Source: an uncultured Collinsella sp. (GTDB lineage: Bacteria; Actinomycetota; Coriobacteriia; Coriobacteriales; Coriobacteriaceae). From it: 13,345 nt of DNA. The notes beneath the pieces are model-generated. The model did no database searches and was not told the DNA's origin. It saw only the letters and a program-made list of their open reading frames with translations. Numbering within the stretch: the stretch's first letter is position 1; each line of letters opens with the position of its first letter. The translations under genes and the position numbers were made by a program. The stretch spans positions 1 to 13,345 of the forward strand of contig UQPY01000054.1 of assembly GCA_900542965.1 (NCBI GenBank), read 5' to 3'. Shown in pieces: positions 6,964 through 13,345 of this stretch.

Positions 6964-7004
6964 AAACCACCACAAAGGTGCCTGAGTCCCCTTTGTGGTG
7001 GTTT
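6964..7004. terminator. Hairpin terminator, copy 1
   Basis: Perfect 15-bp stem, AAACCACCACAAAGG (6964-6978) and CCTTTGTGGTGGTTT (6990-7004), with an 11-base loop. It starts seven bases after the DeoR stop. The T-tract is better on the minus strand (five T, then four more soon after), so it can stop transcription from both directions. Near-identical to the element at 8444-8482. Confidence 0.8.
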
Positions 7005-7033
7005 GAACGGCACGGCGGTTCGCTCCGCCAGTT

Positions 7034-7173
7034 TGTCTCAATCTGTAACAACTAGACCCCTAAAAGTCAGTTAACTGTTACAGATCGAGATAATTCCGCT
7101 CGACCCCCGCCCTTAATCTAAACCTGTAACAGATAGAGTCGATTTAGCCGCCCAGATGTTACAGATTGAGACA
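7034..7173. repeat. Cluster of TGTTACAGATTGAGA-like motifs in nested inverted repeats
   Basis: Outer arms 7034-7050 and 7157-7173 are perfect 17-base inverted repeats (TGTCTCAATCTGTAACA and its complement). Inside them CTGTTACAG (7075-7083) and CTGTAACAG (7124-7132) are a perfect 9-base inverted pair. Copies of the core with its GAGA tail thus occur four times: inverted at 7034, direct at 7076 and 7157, and a palindrome-like copy at 7124. A 10-base palindrome CAGTTAACTG (7068-7077) overlaps the second copy. The array fills the gap between the DeoR terminator and the ATPase 3' end. It could be a folded RNA, a protein-binding array or a small repeat element; no known family was recognised. Confidence 0.75.
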
Positions 7174-7208
7174 GTTGGACGCGAAACGGTCTTGGCAGAA
7201 GTGGCCCT

Positions 7209-8324
7209 CTAGCAAAGAGACGCTACATATCGACCGAAGCCCGGCAGCGCAAACTCGAAACGTCCCTGTAAGGGTTCTTCAATCACCCCTGCCTCAATTA
7301 GACGTTTTTTATACGTCGAGATCGAACCGGAACTTTTCTTAAGCCGCGCAGCCAATTCTTGCCTGGTCGTCGTCCCCTCCGGATTCATTGCACGAAGAAA
7401 ATCCAAGTCCCCCTGTGAAAGTTCCGCTGCAGTCGAGGCAAAAACGCGCGATTCGAGCTCCTCTTGCGCAAGCTTCGCGCCACGTTCGACGTCTTCAAGG
7501 GAAACATCAGCCGCCTGGCGCGAAGCGTTCCACGCCCGATATCCCACCAACTGGAACATAAACGGAAAACCATCGATTGCCTCGGCAGCACGGTCGGCCG
7601 CCTCATCGGAAATCGTTTTGCCACCGTCTTCAATCGTCAGCCGAAACGCTTCTTTTACCTCAGTCGGCGAAATAGATCCCAGCGAATGCTGGGCAGCACG
7701 ACGAAGAAACGATGTCGATTTTCCCGTCAACAACGCCAGCACGCGAAACGGCAGCCCCGCCATAAGCAAAGCTACTTTTTTGTTCTCGCTCACAAAATGT
7801 TGGTAGGTGGTAACGAGCTCGGTCATTTGAGCAAACGATGCATCAACTTCGTCAACGGCGATAAGCACCCCGGTGCCAGTCGCTTCAAGCTGAGCAAACA
7901 GAGCGTTCATCTTAGTACGCCAGTTGGCGCCCTCAAATTCAATATCAACGTTTTCCCAGCTCATACTACCTATGGGGGCAATCCCAACACTGTTCACACG
8001 CCTAGAAGCGGGCTTTTCGATCAGATGGGCAGCCGATTCGTTGAGGCGCTGCAGAATGTCTTCGAGCATCCCGTCCGAAGCCGTCACATTCGCCGTAATC
8101 CAGCCTTCTTGCTGGGCGCGGTATGACAGATATGCCAAAAGGGCCGTTTTGCCCGTCCCGCGCGCTCCGTAGAAAATCGAGCATAGGTTGGGGTCGGAAT
8201 CGGCGCTTTCAAACGCCAGCACCATATCATCAATGATTTGCTCACGGCCGGCCATGTATGCCGGTACACGTCCGAACATCGGCGTGAACGGATTTGCTTG
8301 CCTGTACGCTGTCGCCGCCGCCAT
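7209..8324 (-). CDS. AAA/archaeal-ATPase-like protein with C-terminal HTH
   Basis: Cytoplasmic P-loop ATPase of 371 residues; biological role unknown. The N-terminus (NPFTPMFGRVPAYMAGRE, 11-28) is typical of bacterial ORC/Cdc6-like or archaeal-ATPase (AAA_16) proteins. Walker A is GARGTGKT at 53-60, Walker B GVLIAVDEVD at 152-161 with Asp158 and Glu159, a sensor-like strand lies at 185-192, and FLRRA (207-211) may hold an arginine finger. Residues 302-371 look like a winged helix-turn-helix (TTRQELAARLKKSSGSISTYKKRLIEAGVI). The ATG at 8324 has AAGGGAGG four bases upstream and begins at the conserved region; the ATG at 8354 lacks such a site, and the longer frame would run through the tandem repeats and terminator. 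GC is visibly lower than its neighbours: two 60-base lines gave 52 and 57 % against 72 % in one galK line, suggesting transfer. It stands alone, without an effector gene. Confidence 0.82.
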   Translation of the reverse strand: MAAATAYRQANPFTPMFGRVPAYMAGREQIIDDMVLAFESADSDPNLCSIFYGARGTGKTALLAYLSYRAQQEGWITANVTASDGMLEDILQRLNESAAHLIEKPASRRVNSVGIAPIGSMSWENVDIEFEGANWRTKMNALFAQLEATGTGVLIAVDEVDASFAQMTELVTTYQHFVSENKKVALLMAGLPFRVLALLTGKSTSFLRRAAQHSLGSISPTEVKEAFRLTIEDGGKTISDEAADRAAEAIDGFPFMFQLVGYRAWNASRQAADVSLEDVERGAKLAQEELESRVFASTAAELSQGDLDFLRAMNPEGTTTRQELAARLKKSSGSISTYKKRLIEAGVIEEPLQGRFEFALPGFGRYVASLC

Positions 8325-8378
8325 AAAGCCTCCCTTGAACTCACGTAATTCCATTATGCCCCACAGCTCTTGATTTCT

Positions 8379-8440
8379 TTGAGCATCTTTGAGTTTTTTG
8401 AGCACCTTTGAGTTTCTTGAGCATTCTTGAGTTCTTTGAA
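8379..8440. repeat. Three 19-bp tandem repeats upstream of the ATPase
   Basis: Units at 8379-8397, 8398-8416 and 8417-8435 follow the pattern TTGAGCAyyyTTGAGTTyy; the next bases, 8436-8440, are TTGAA. Each unit holds two TTGAG half-units, so TTGAG recurs every 9-10 bases on one helix face. Differences between units are all C/T transitions. A degraded partial copy may precede 8379. They lie 55-116 bases upstream of the ATPase ATG at 8324, where the promoter should be, so an operator or iteron-like protein-binding array is plausible. Confidence 0.75.
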
Positions 8441-8443
8441 CAA

Positions 8444-8482
8444 AAACCACCACAAAGGTGCCTGTCCCCTTTGTGGTGGTTT
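8444..8482 (-). terminator. Hairpin terminator, copy 2
   Basis: Same perfect 15-bp stem as at 6964-7004 (8444-8458 and 8468-8482) but with a 9-base loop; the two copies differ by a 2-base AG indel in the loop and keep the same orientation. It starts 23 bases after the flavodiiron stop and has five T after the stem on the minus strand, so it terminates that gene. Confidence 0.85.
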
Positions 8483-8505
8483 GAGCGTCAAACGTGAAAG
8501 TATCG

Positions 8506-9666
8506 CTACTTGGAAAGCTCGTCGGCGAGGGCCTCAATCTGAGCGCGCGAGGCGTCGTTGAGTGAGCCCAGCACAGTCACCTTGTTCTGCGTCAGGGTGA
8601 TGTCCTTCATACCCTCGAGCTCCTTGGTCATAACCTTGGCGGCAGCGGGCGCCCAGGAACCGGACTCGACAAGCGCCACGGTACGGTTCTGGTAGGCATG
8701 CTCGGCGAGCGTGTGGATGAAGGTGCTCATGCACGGGAAGATCTCGCCCTGATAGGTAATGGAGGCGAGCACCAGACGGTCGTAGCGGAACGCATCCTCA
8801 ACGGCCTCGGCCATGTCGTCGCGAGCCAGATCAAAGACGGAGACCTTCTGGCCGCGAGCCTCGAGCGCAGATGCGAGCTCCTCGACGGCAGCCTTCAGAT
8901 GGCCATACACGCTCGCATAGGCGATCGTGATGCCCTCGTCCTCGGGCTGATAGCTCGACCAGGTGTTATAGGTGTCGAGGTAGTAGCCCAGGTTCTCGGT
9001 CAGCACGGGGCCGTGGAGCGGGCAGATGATCTGGATGTCCAGGTCGGCGGCCTTCTTGAGGACGGCCTGCACGAACTTGCCGAACTTACCGACGATGCCA
9101 AAGTAGTAGCGGCGAGCCTCGCAAGCCCACCCTTCCGGATCCTCGATGTCGTTGGCGCCAAACTTGCCAAAGCCGTCGGCGCTAAAGAGCACCTTGTCGG
9201 TGGCCTCATAGGAGAAGAGCACCTCGGGCCAGTGCACGTTGGGGGCGCCGACAAACGTTAGGCTGTGGCCGCCCAGGTCGAGCACGTCGCCATCTTTGAC
9301 GACCATCTTGCGCTCGGGGTAGTCGGTGCCAAAGTAGTTGACCATCATGCGGAAGGCACCCATGCTGGCCACGATCTGCGCCTGGGGATAGCGCTCCATA
9401 AAGGCGGCGATACCGGCGGAGTGATCGGGCTCCATATGGTGAACGACCAGGTAGTCGGGGGTGCGGCCGTCGAGCACGGCCTCGAGGTTGCCGAGCCACT
9501 CGTCGACAAAGCCAGCGTCGACCGAATCGGCGACGGCGATCTTGTCGCCCAAGATAACGTAGCTGTTGTATGCCATACCATTCTCGGACACGTCGTACTG
9601 GCCCTCGAACAGGTCAATGTCGTGATCGTTGACGCCAATGTAGCGGATATCCTTGGTGATCTCCAT
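8506..9666 (-). CDS. Flavodiiron protein (FprA/Roo type)
   Basis: Reduces oxygen to water and/or nitric oxide to nitrous oxide in the cytoplasm of anaerobes. The 386-residue product has the minimal class A layout. Residues 1-245 are a metallo-beta-lactamase-like diiron domain with ligands His77, Glu79, Asp81 (HHMEPDH), His145 (NVH), Asp164 (FSADGFG) and His218 (PLHGP). Residues 246-386 are a flavodoxin domain, with an FMN-loop-like YASVYGHLKAAVEEL at 250-264 and ASITYQGEIFPCM at 301-313. All six iron ligands are present. No rubredoxin or extra C-terminal domain is fused, so an external electron donor is needed. The ATG at 9666 is chosen by the conserved N-terminus and AGGAGG nine bases upstream. 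Sequence does not tell oxygen from nitric oxide preference. It lies downstream of the LacI gene on the same strand, 129 bases away, with its own likely promoter. Confidence 0.93.
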   Translation of the reverse strand: MEITKDIRYIGVNDHDIDLFEGQYDVSENGMAYNSYVILGDKIAVADSVDAGFVDEWLGNLEAVLDGRTPDYLVVHHMEPDHSAGIAAFMERYPQAQIVASMGAFRMMVNYFGTDYPERKMVVKDGDVLDLGGHSLTFVGAPNVHWPEVLFSYEATDKVLFSADGFGKFGANDIEDPEGWACEARRYYFGIVGKFGKFVQAVLKKAADLDIQIICPLHGPVLTENLGYYLDTYNTWSSYQPEDEGITIAYASVYGHLKAAVEELASALEARGQKVSVFDLARDDMAEAVEDAFRYDRLVLASITYQGEIFPCMSTFIHTLAEHAYQNRTVALVESGSWAPAAAKVMTKELEGMKDITLTQNKVTVLGSLNDASRAQIEALADELSK

Positions 9667-9682
9667 CAGGCAAAGCCTCCTA

Positions 9683-9709
9683 GATAGACAAAAGAACCCG
9701 TCTATCATA
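9683..9709 (-). promoter_or_regulatory. Flavodiiron -10 overlapping an inverted repeat
   Basis: Minus-strand TATGAT (9704-9709) is a likely -10. The inverted repeat GATAGAC-N10-GTCTATC (9683-9689 and 9700-9706) overlaps it and spans the expected start site. It could be an operator for a redox or nitric-oxide-sensing repressor, or a leader hairpin. No clear -35 was found. Confidence 0.4.
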
Positions 9710-9795
9710 ACACTCGGCAGCATTCCAACTGCTATCTGCCGGCATCCATACCGATTGTTATTGAAATACGATTAATCGCCGTTTACCTGCGCAAA

Positions 9796-10827
9796 CTATG
9801 CGCACGGTATCGCCGTGCTATGCCGAATGATGAGCTGGCCGGGAATACGAATGGCAACGTTTTTGCCTGCTGTGCCCGCCTCGGGAACCGCATGCTCAAA
9901 CACCTCGCGTCCACGCTGATGCAAATCAAATCGCACCGTCGTGAGCTCGTTGTGTGCCACAAAGTCGTCAAGCGAATCATCGACGCCCACCACGCTCACG
10001 TCCTCGGGAACGCGCAGACCGCTATCGCGCAGCGCTGCAATCGCGCCATTTGCCATCTGGTCGTTTGCCGCATAAATCGCCGTCATGGTGCGATCGTGCT
10101 CGGCCAGGTACCTGCCAGCCTCGTAACCGCTGTTGGCAGACCAGTCGCCCTCGAGCGGCTCTGCCGGCTCGATGTGTTTACGCTCGAGTGCATCCTGCCA
10201 ACCGGCACGACGAAATTGCTCGTCGACCGAGAACGACGGGCCGCCAATATAGCGAATTTGCTCGTGCCCCAGCTCAAACAGGTGATCCATAAGCAATAGC
10301 GAGCAGCCGTAATGGTCGGAATCGACCGTGGTCACCCGCGGATGCGCGTACATGGTAACGATGACCGTACCAATGCCCGGCAGTGGATCAAACGTCTCAA
10401 AATCGGGCGCCATGCGGCTCATGCCGATGATGATGCCGTCCACGGGCAGCGCGGCCATACGACGCGTGGCCTCGGCAAGCGAAAACTCCTCGGTCTTGGA
10501 CATCTCGACCAGCGTGATGGCGCAATTATGCTCGCGAGCAGCGCTGGCGATGCCGTCGATCATTGAGAGGTTGCCAAACTTGGTGACATCGTTGACGCAC
10601 AGGCCGACCGAATGGTAACGGCCATCACGCAGCGAGCGACCGGCATAACTCGGACGAAAGCCGAGCTCTTGCATGGCGGCCTGCACGCGCTGGCGCGTCT
10701 GCTCGTTGACGTTGGGCAAGCCGTTGGCGACGCGCGAAACCGTCTGCTGCGAAACGCCAGCAGCGCGGGCGACGTCGGCCATGGAGACCGGACGCGTGCC
10801 TGTATCGTTGGACGGGCGCCTTGCCAC
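9796..10827 (-). CDS. LacI/GalR-family transcriptional regulator
   Basis: Sugar-responsive repressor of 343 residues, full length for the family. Residues 14-36 form the helix-turn-helix (VSMADVARAAGVSQQTVSRVANG), residues 59-68 the hinge helix (PSYAGRSLRD), and 72-335 the periplasmic-binding-protein-like effector domain (GLCVNDV near 75, VDGIIIGMS near 128, VGVDDSLDDF near 285). The start is GTG at 10827, preceded by AAGGTGAT at close spacing; no better ATG exists. It is divergent from galK-galT across 339 bases that hold three copies of one operator-like sequence, one of them about 94 bases upstream of its own start. Local control of the galactose operon and of itself is therefore likely; galactose or a related sugar as effector is inferred. 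Confidence 0.9.
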   Translation of the reverse strand: MARRPSNDTGTRPVSMADVARAAGVSQQTVSRVANGLPNVNEQTRQRVQAAMQELGFRPSYAGRSLRDGRYHSVGLCVNDVTKFGNLSMIDGIASAAREHNCAITLVEMSKTEEFSLAEATRRMAALPVDGIIIGMSRMAPDFETFDPLPGIGTVIVTMYAHPRVTTVDSDHYGCSLLLMDHLFELGHEQIRYIGGPSFSVDEQFRRAGWQDALERKHIEPAEPLEGDWSANSGYEAGRYLAEHDRTMTAIYAANDQMANGAIAALRDSGLRVPEDVSVVGVDDSLDDFVAHNELTTVRFDLHQRGREVFEHAVPEAGTAGKNVAIRIPGQLIIRHSTAIPCA

Positions 10828-10920
10828 AGGATCACCTTCACCCTTGCGAGATCTGAATAGCGTGCATGCCGACCCGTGCAGGAATTGAGCCCGCGCGGAG
10901 GGTCGCCATCGTCGGATGCA

Positions 10921-10933
10921 TGTTAACGTACTC
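10921..10933 (+). promoter_or_regulatory. Gal operator-like site 1
   Basis: TGTTAACGTACTC, an imperfect palindrome around a central CG as usual for LacI-family sites. It matches 13 bases of sites 2 and 3. It lies closest to the LacI gene, where it could mediate autoregulation. Confidence 0.6.
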
Positions 10934-11039
10934 TACTTTTTCTAGCTGCAGCTTTTCTGCTCTATAAGTCCATACGGCACTACCGTTCACGGCCGAATTT
11001 CGACCGATTACCAGATTCTCAAAAAGTGGTAAGTATTGT

Positions 11040-11057
11040 GTTATGAGTACGTTAACA
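11040..11057 (-). promoter_or_regulatory. Gal operator-like site 2
   Basis: On the minus strand TGTTAACGTACTCATAAC, identical over 18 bases to site 3 but inverted. Central CG to central CG distance to site 3 is 64 bases, about six helical turns, which would suit looping between bound repressors. Confidence 0.7.
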
Positions 11058-11107
11058 TAGCCCTTAACGTGCGGCATTGTGGATGCTGAGTTCATGCCGC
11101 TTCAAAT

Positions 11108-11125
11108 TGTTAACGTACTCATAAC
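11108..11125 (+). promoter_or_regulatory. Gal operator-like site 3
   Basis: TGTTAACGTACTCATAAC lies 41 bases before the galK ATG, close to where RNA polymerase should bind or start. No clean -10/-35 pair for galK could be assigned. Exact repetition of 18 bases in an intergenic region strongly suggests a protein-binding site. Confidence 0.7.
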
Positions 11126-11166
11126 GACGCAAAAAATCGTCCGTACGCGCCAAGGAAAGGACCCCC

Positions 11167-12372
11167 ATGACCACCCCCGACGATAAGACGCTCGCCACGC
11201 TCACCAAGCTGTTTGAGGAGGAGTTTGGCCCCATCGGCGACCGCCAGGTGCTCTACGTGCACGCGCCCGGCCGTTCCGAGATCAGCGGCAACCACACCGA
11301 CCACGAGGGCGGCCACGTTATCGCCGGCTCGCTCGATGTCGCCGTCGACGGCATCGCCGTGGCAACCGATTCCAACAAGGTTCGCGTCGCCGATGAGGGC
11401 TACCCCACCTTTGAGATCACACTCGACACGCTGGATGTTCAGGAGTCCGAGAAGGGCACGTCCGCGAGCCTCGTCCGCGGTATGGCCCACGAGATTGCAG
11501 CTCTGGGCGTTGAGCCCCAGGGCTTCGACTTCGCCTTCACCTGCTCCGTCCCCTCGGGTGGCGGTCTTTCCAGCTCTGCCGCCGTCGAGGCCGCATACGG
11601 TCGTGCCATGGAAACCCTCTGGGGCGCACCCGCCATCGAGCCCGTCGCGCTCGCCCAGATGAGCCAGCGCACCGAGAACAACTACTACGGCAAGCCCTGC
11701 GGTCTGATGGACCAGGCCGCTGTGTGTCTGGGCGGCCTTGCCTACATGGACTTTGAGGACCAGGCTCAGCCTAAAACCCAGAAGCTCGAGCTCAACTTTG
11801 AGGATCACGGCTATGCGCTTGTGCTCGTTAAAGTAGGCGCCGACCACGTGGCCGCCACCGACGACTACGCCGCCGTTCCCCGCGAGATGCAAGACGTCGC
11901 CGCCGAGTTTGGCAAGGCACGACTGTGTGAGGTAAACGTTGCCGACTTTGACGCCAAGCTCCCCGAGCTGCGTGCCAAGCTGGGCGACCGCGCCTGCCTG
12001 CGCGCCGTTCACTACTGGTACGAGAACGGCCTGGTCGACAAGCGCTGGGCAGCCCTGAACGCCGGCGACATTGACCAGTTCCTGGTCCTGACGCGCGAGT
12101 CCGGCGCCAGCTCCGCCATGTACCTGCAGAATGTCGTTGCCAAGTTGGGCTCCGAGCAGCCCTCCATGTATGCGCTGGCCCTTGCCGAGCATGTGCTCGA
12201 CGGCCGCGGCGCCGTCCGCATCCACGGCGGCGGCTTTGGCGGCACCATCCAGGCCTTCGTACCGCTCGACTTGGTCGACACCTTTATCGCCAAGATGAAC
12301 GGCTGGCTGGGCGAGGGCTCTGCCCGCCACTACGCAATCTCTGACAAGGGGGCTTACGCGGCATGGCTGTAA
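11167..12372 (+). CDS. galK: Galactokinase
   Basis: Phosphorylates alpha-D-galactose to galactose-1-phosphate with ATP, first committed step of the Leloir pathway, in the cytoplasm. The 401-residue GHMP kinase shows the sugar-binding motif APGRSEISGNHTDHEGG (33-49), the ATP loop VPSGGGLSSSAA (128-139), the catalytic-base region CGLMDQAA with Asp182, and the C-terminal HGGGFGG (353-359). The first motif differs from the E. coli form (GR.N.IGEHTDY), having Ser37-Glu38 and Asn42; this is the version I know from clostridial and coriobacterial proteins, so it marks a lineage and not a defect. The ATG at 11167 has AAGGAAAGGA five bases upstream. It overlaps galT by ten bases and is divergent from a LacI regulator with shared operators. 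Confidence 0.93.
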   Translation: MTTPDDKTLATLTKLFEEEFGPIGDRQVLYVHAPGRSEISGNHTDHEGGHVIAGSLDVAVDGIAVATDSNKVRVADEGYPTFEITLDTLDVQESEKGTSASLVRGMAHEIAALGVEPQGFDFAFTCSVPSGGGLSSSAAVEAAYGRAMETLWGAPAIEPVALAQMSQRTENNYYGKPCGLMDQAAVCLGGLAYMDFEDQAQPKTQKLELNFEDHGYALVLVKVGADHVAATDDYAAVPREMQDVAAEFGKARLCEVNVADFDAKLPELRAKLGDRACLRAVHYWYENGLVDKRWAALNAGDIDQFLVLTRESGASSAMYLQNVVAKLGSEQPSMYALALAEHVLDGRGAVRIHGGGFGGTIQAFVPLDLVDTFIAKMNGWLGEGSARHYAISDKGAYAAWL

Positions 12373-13345
12373 CGACCGACGTGCGCGAAGCTGCGCAGAA
12401 CCTGATTGAGTACGCCATCCACCGATCCATGATTGGGCAGGACGACCGTATCTGGGCCTACAACACCATTCTTGAGTGCATTGGCGCCACGGGCCCCGCG
12501 CTCGACATGGCCTGGGCGCTGCAGACCGAGAAGATTTCGCTTCTGCACCCTGACACACTCCCCGACTTTGACCTTGAGGGCACGCTCGCCGTACTTTCCG
12601 AGGCCGCCGTTGCCAACGGCGCTGCCGAGGACACGGCGTCGGGCCGCGACCGCATCGCTATGCGCATCATGGGCGCGCTCATGCCAAGGCCTTCGGTTGT
12701 AAACGAGGAGTTCAACGGACGTATGGGCGTCAACGAGCCCCGCGCCGCGACCGACTGGTTCTACGGTCTGTGCTGCGACGCCGGCTACGTGCGCCGTGCC
12801 GCCATCGCGCGCAACATCAAATGGAGCACCCCCACCAACTGGGGCGACCTCGAGATCACCATCAACCTGTCGAAGCCCGAGAAGGACCCGCGCGACATTG
12901 CCGCAGCCGGCGCCGCCAAGAACACGGGCGAGAAGTATCCTGCCTGCCAGCTCTGCATCGAAAACGAGGGCTATCCTGGACGTTCCGCCGCAGCCGACGG
13001 TGGCGCTCACCCCGCTCGCCAGAATCTGCGCGTTATCCCCATCCAGCTCGACGGCGAGCGCTGGGGCTTCCAGTACAGCCCGTACGCGTACTTTAACGAG
13101 CATTGCATCGCCATGAGCTCCGAACATCGTCCGATGCACGTCGATCGCAAGGGTCTCTCCTGTCTGCTTGACTTTGTCGACCTGTTCCCGCACTACTTTA
13201 TTGGCTCCAACGCCGACCTGCCTATCGTGGGCGGCTCGATCTTGTCGCACGACCACTTCCAGGGCGGCGCGCACGAGTTCCCCATGATGCACGCCGCCGA
13301 GGTCTCGCAGTTTAGCGTGCCCGGATTTGATCAGGTTAGCGGTAC
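12363..13345 (+). CDS. galT: Galactose-1-phosphate uridylyltransferase, class 2 (partial)
   Basis: Transfers UMP from UDP-glucose to galactose-1-phosphate, second step of the Leloir pathway. The frame is open to the right edge, with 327 codons visible; class 2 GalT proteins are about 500 residues, so roughly a third is missing. Visible features are CQLC at 195-198 within YPACQLCIENEGYPGR, the block NLRVIPIQLDGERWGFQYSP, and the active-site SHDHFQGG with His296 and His298, the counterpart of the HPHGQ histidine motif of class 1 enzymes. His298 should be the uridylylated nucleophile. The ATG at 12363 overlaps the galK stop by ten bases, with AAGGGGG about ten bases upstream, so translation is probably coupled. 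Confidence 0.92.
   Translation, partial: MAVTTDVREAAQNLIEYAIHRSMIGQDDRIWAYNTILECIGATGPALDMAWALQTEKISLLHPDTLPDFDLEGTLAVLSEAAVANGAAEDTASGRDRIAMRIMGALMPRPSVVNEEFNGRMGVNEPRAATDWFYGLCCDAGYVRRAAIARNIKWSTPTNWGDLEITINLSKPEKDPRDIAAAGAAKNTGEKYPACQLCIENEGYPGRSAAADGGAHPARQNLRVIPIQLDGERWGFQYSPYAYFNEHCIAMSSEHRPMHVDRKGLSCLLDFVDLFPHYFIGSNADLPIVGGSILSHDHFQGGAHEFPMMHAAEVSQFSVPGFDQVSG

Noticed and set aside
8379..8440. Short CRISPR array
   Set aside because: Units are directly abutting 19-mers without spacers, and no cas gene is nearby.
6961..8483. Insertion sequence with the twin hairpins as ends
   Set aside because: The two hairpins are direct, not inverted, copies, each is a normal terminator placed just after a gene, and no transposase is encoded between them.
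8325..8537. N-terminal extension of the ATPase frame up to 8537
   Set aside because: It would translate through the terminator hairpin and tandem repeats and overlap the flavodiiron 3' end; the ATG at 8324 has a strong Shine-Dalgarno site and begins at the conserved region.
9769..9804. Terminator of the LacI-family gene
   Set aside because: TGCGCA-N5-TGCGCA overlaps the stop codon and CGATTAATCG is palindromic, but neither is followed by a T-tract, so termination here is not supported.
10838..11095. Minus-strand ORF of 85 codons between lacI and galK
   Set aside because: It lies across the operator-rich control region, reads through two operator sites and has no recognisable domain.
11119..12558. 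Minus-strand ORF opposite galK
   Set aside because: Antisense shadow of a gene with all galactokinase motifs; no domain of its own.
12354..13292. Minus-strand ORF opposite galT
   Set aside because: Antisense shadow of the class 2 GalT frame, which has the CQLC and SHDHFQGG motifs.

Overview
The window is high-GC bacterial DNA with compact, well-spaced protein genes and strong purine-rich ribosome binding sites. It looks like a gut Actinomycetota of the Coriobacteriia, most like Collinsella. This rests on codon bias and the gene set (clostridial/coriobacterial-type galactokinase with class-2 GalT, a flavodiiron protein, a BceAB-type exporter), not on a marker gene, so the genus is an inference. 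No tRNA, rRNA, CRISPR array or transposase gene was seen.

Layout. Positions 111-3123 (minus strand) hold a BceAB-like ABC transporter, ATPase then permease, with overlapping reading frames. Divergent from it (3272-4258, plus) is one open frame that fuses an N-terminal MutT-like Nudix domain to a C-terminal Vsr-like mismatch endonuclease through a lysine-rich linker. A sparse stretch follows (4259-4960) with one doubtful 69-codon ORF and a nested palindrome with perfect 39-bp arms. Next come a class II fructose/tagatose-bisphosphate aldolase (4961-5818, minus) and a divergent DeoR-family regulator (6154-6957, plus). They share a 335-bp control region with a good promoter, GAAA/TTTC inverted sites and two hairpins in the aldolase leader.

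Positions 6961-8483 form an accessory-looking block. Two near-identical 15-bp-stem terminators in the same orientation bracket a lower-GC AAA-type ATPase with a C-terminal helix-turn-helix-like tail (7209-8324, minus). A cluster of TGTTACAGATTGAGA-like motifs forming nested inverted repeats lies beyond its 3' end. Three 19-bp tandem repeats lie upstream of its start. This block is the best candidate here for something undescribed.

The right end carries a flavodiiron protein (8506-9666, minus), a LacI/GalR regulator (9796-10827, minus), and the divergent galK-galT operon of the Leloir pathway (11167 to the right edge). Three copies of one operator-like sequence lie between the regulator and galK, which supports local, autoregulated galactose control. 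The aldolase (glycolysis or tagatose route), its DeoR regulator and the gal genes together suggest a carbohydrate-fermenting anaerobe; the flavodiiron protein suggests coping with oxygen or nitric oxide.
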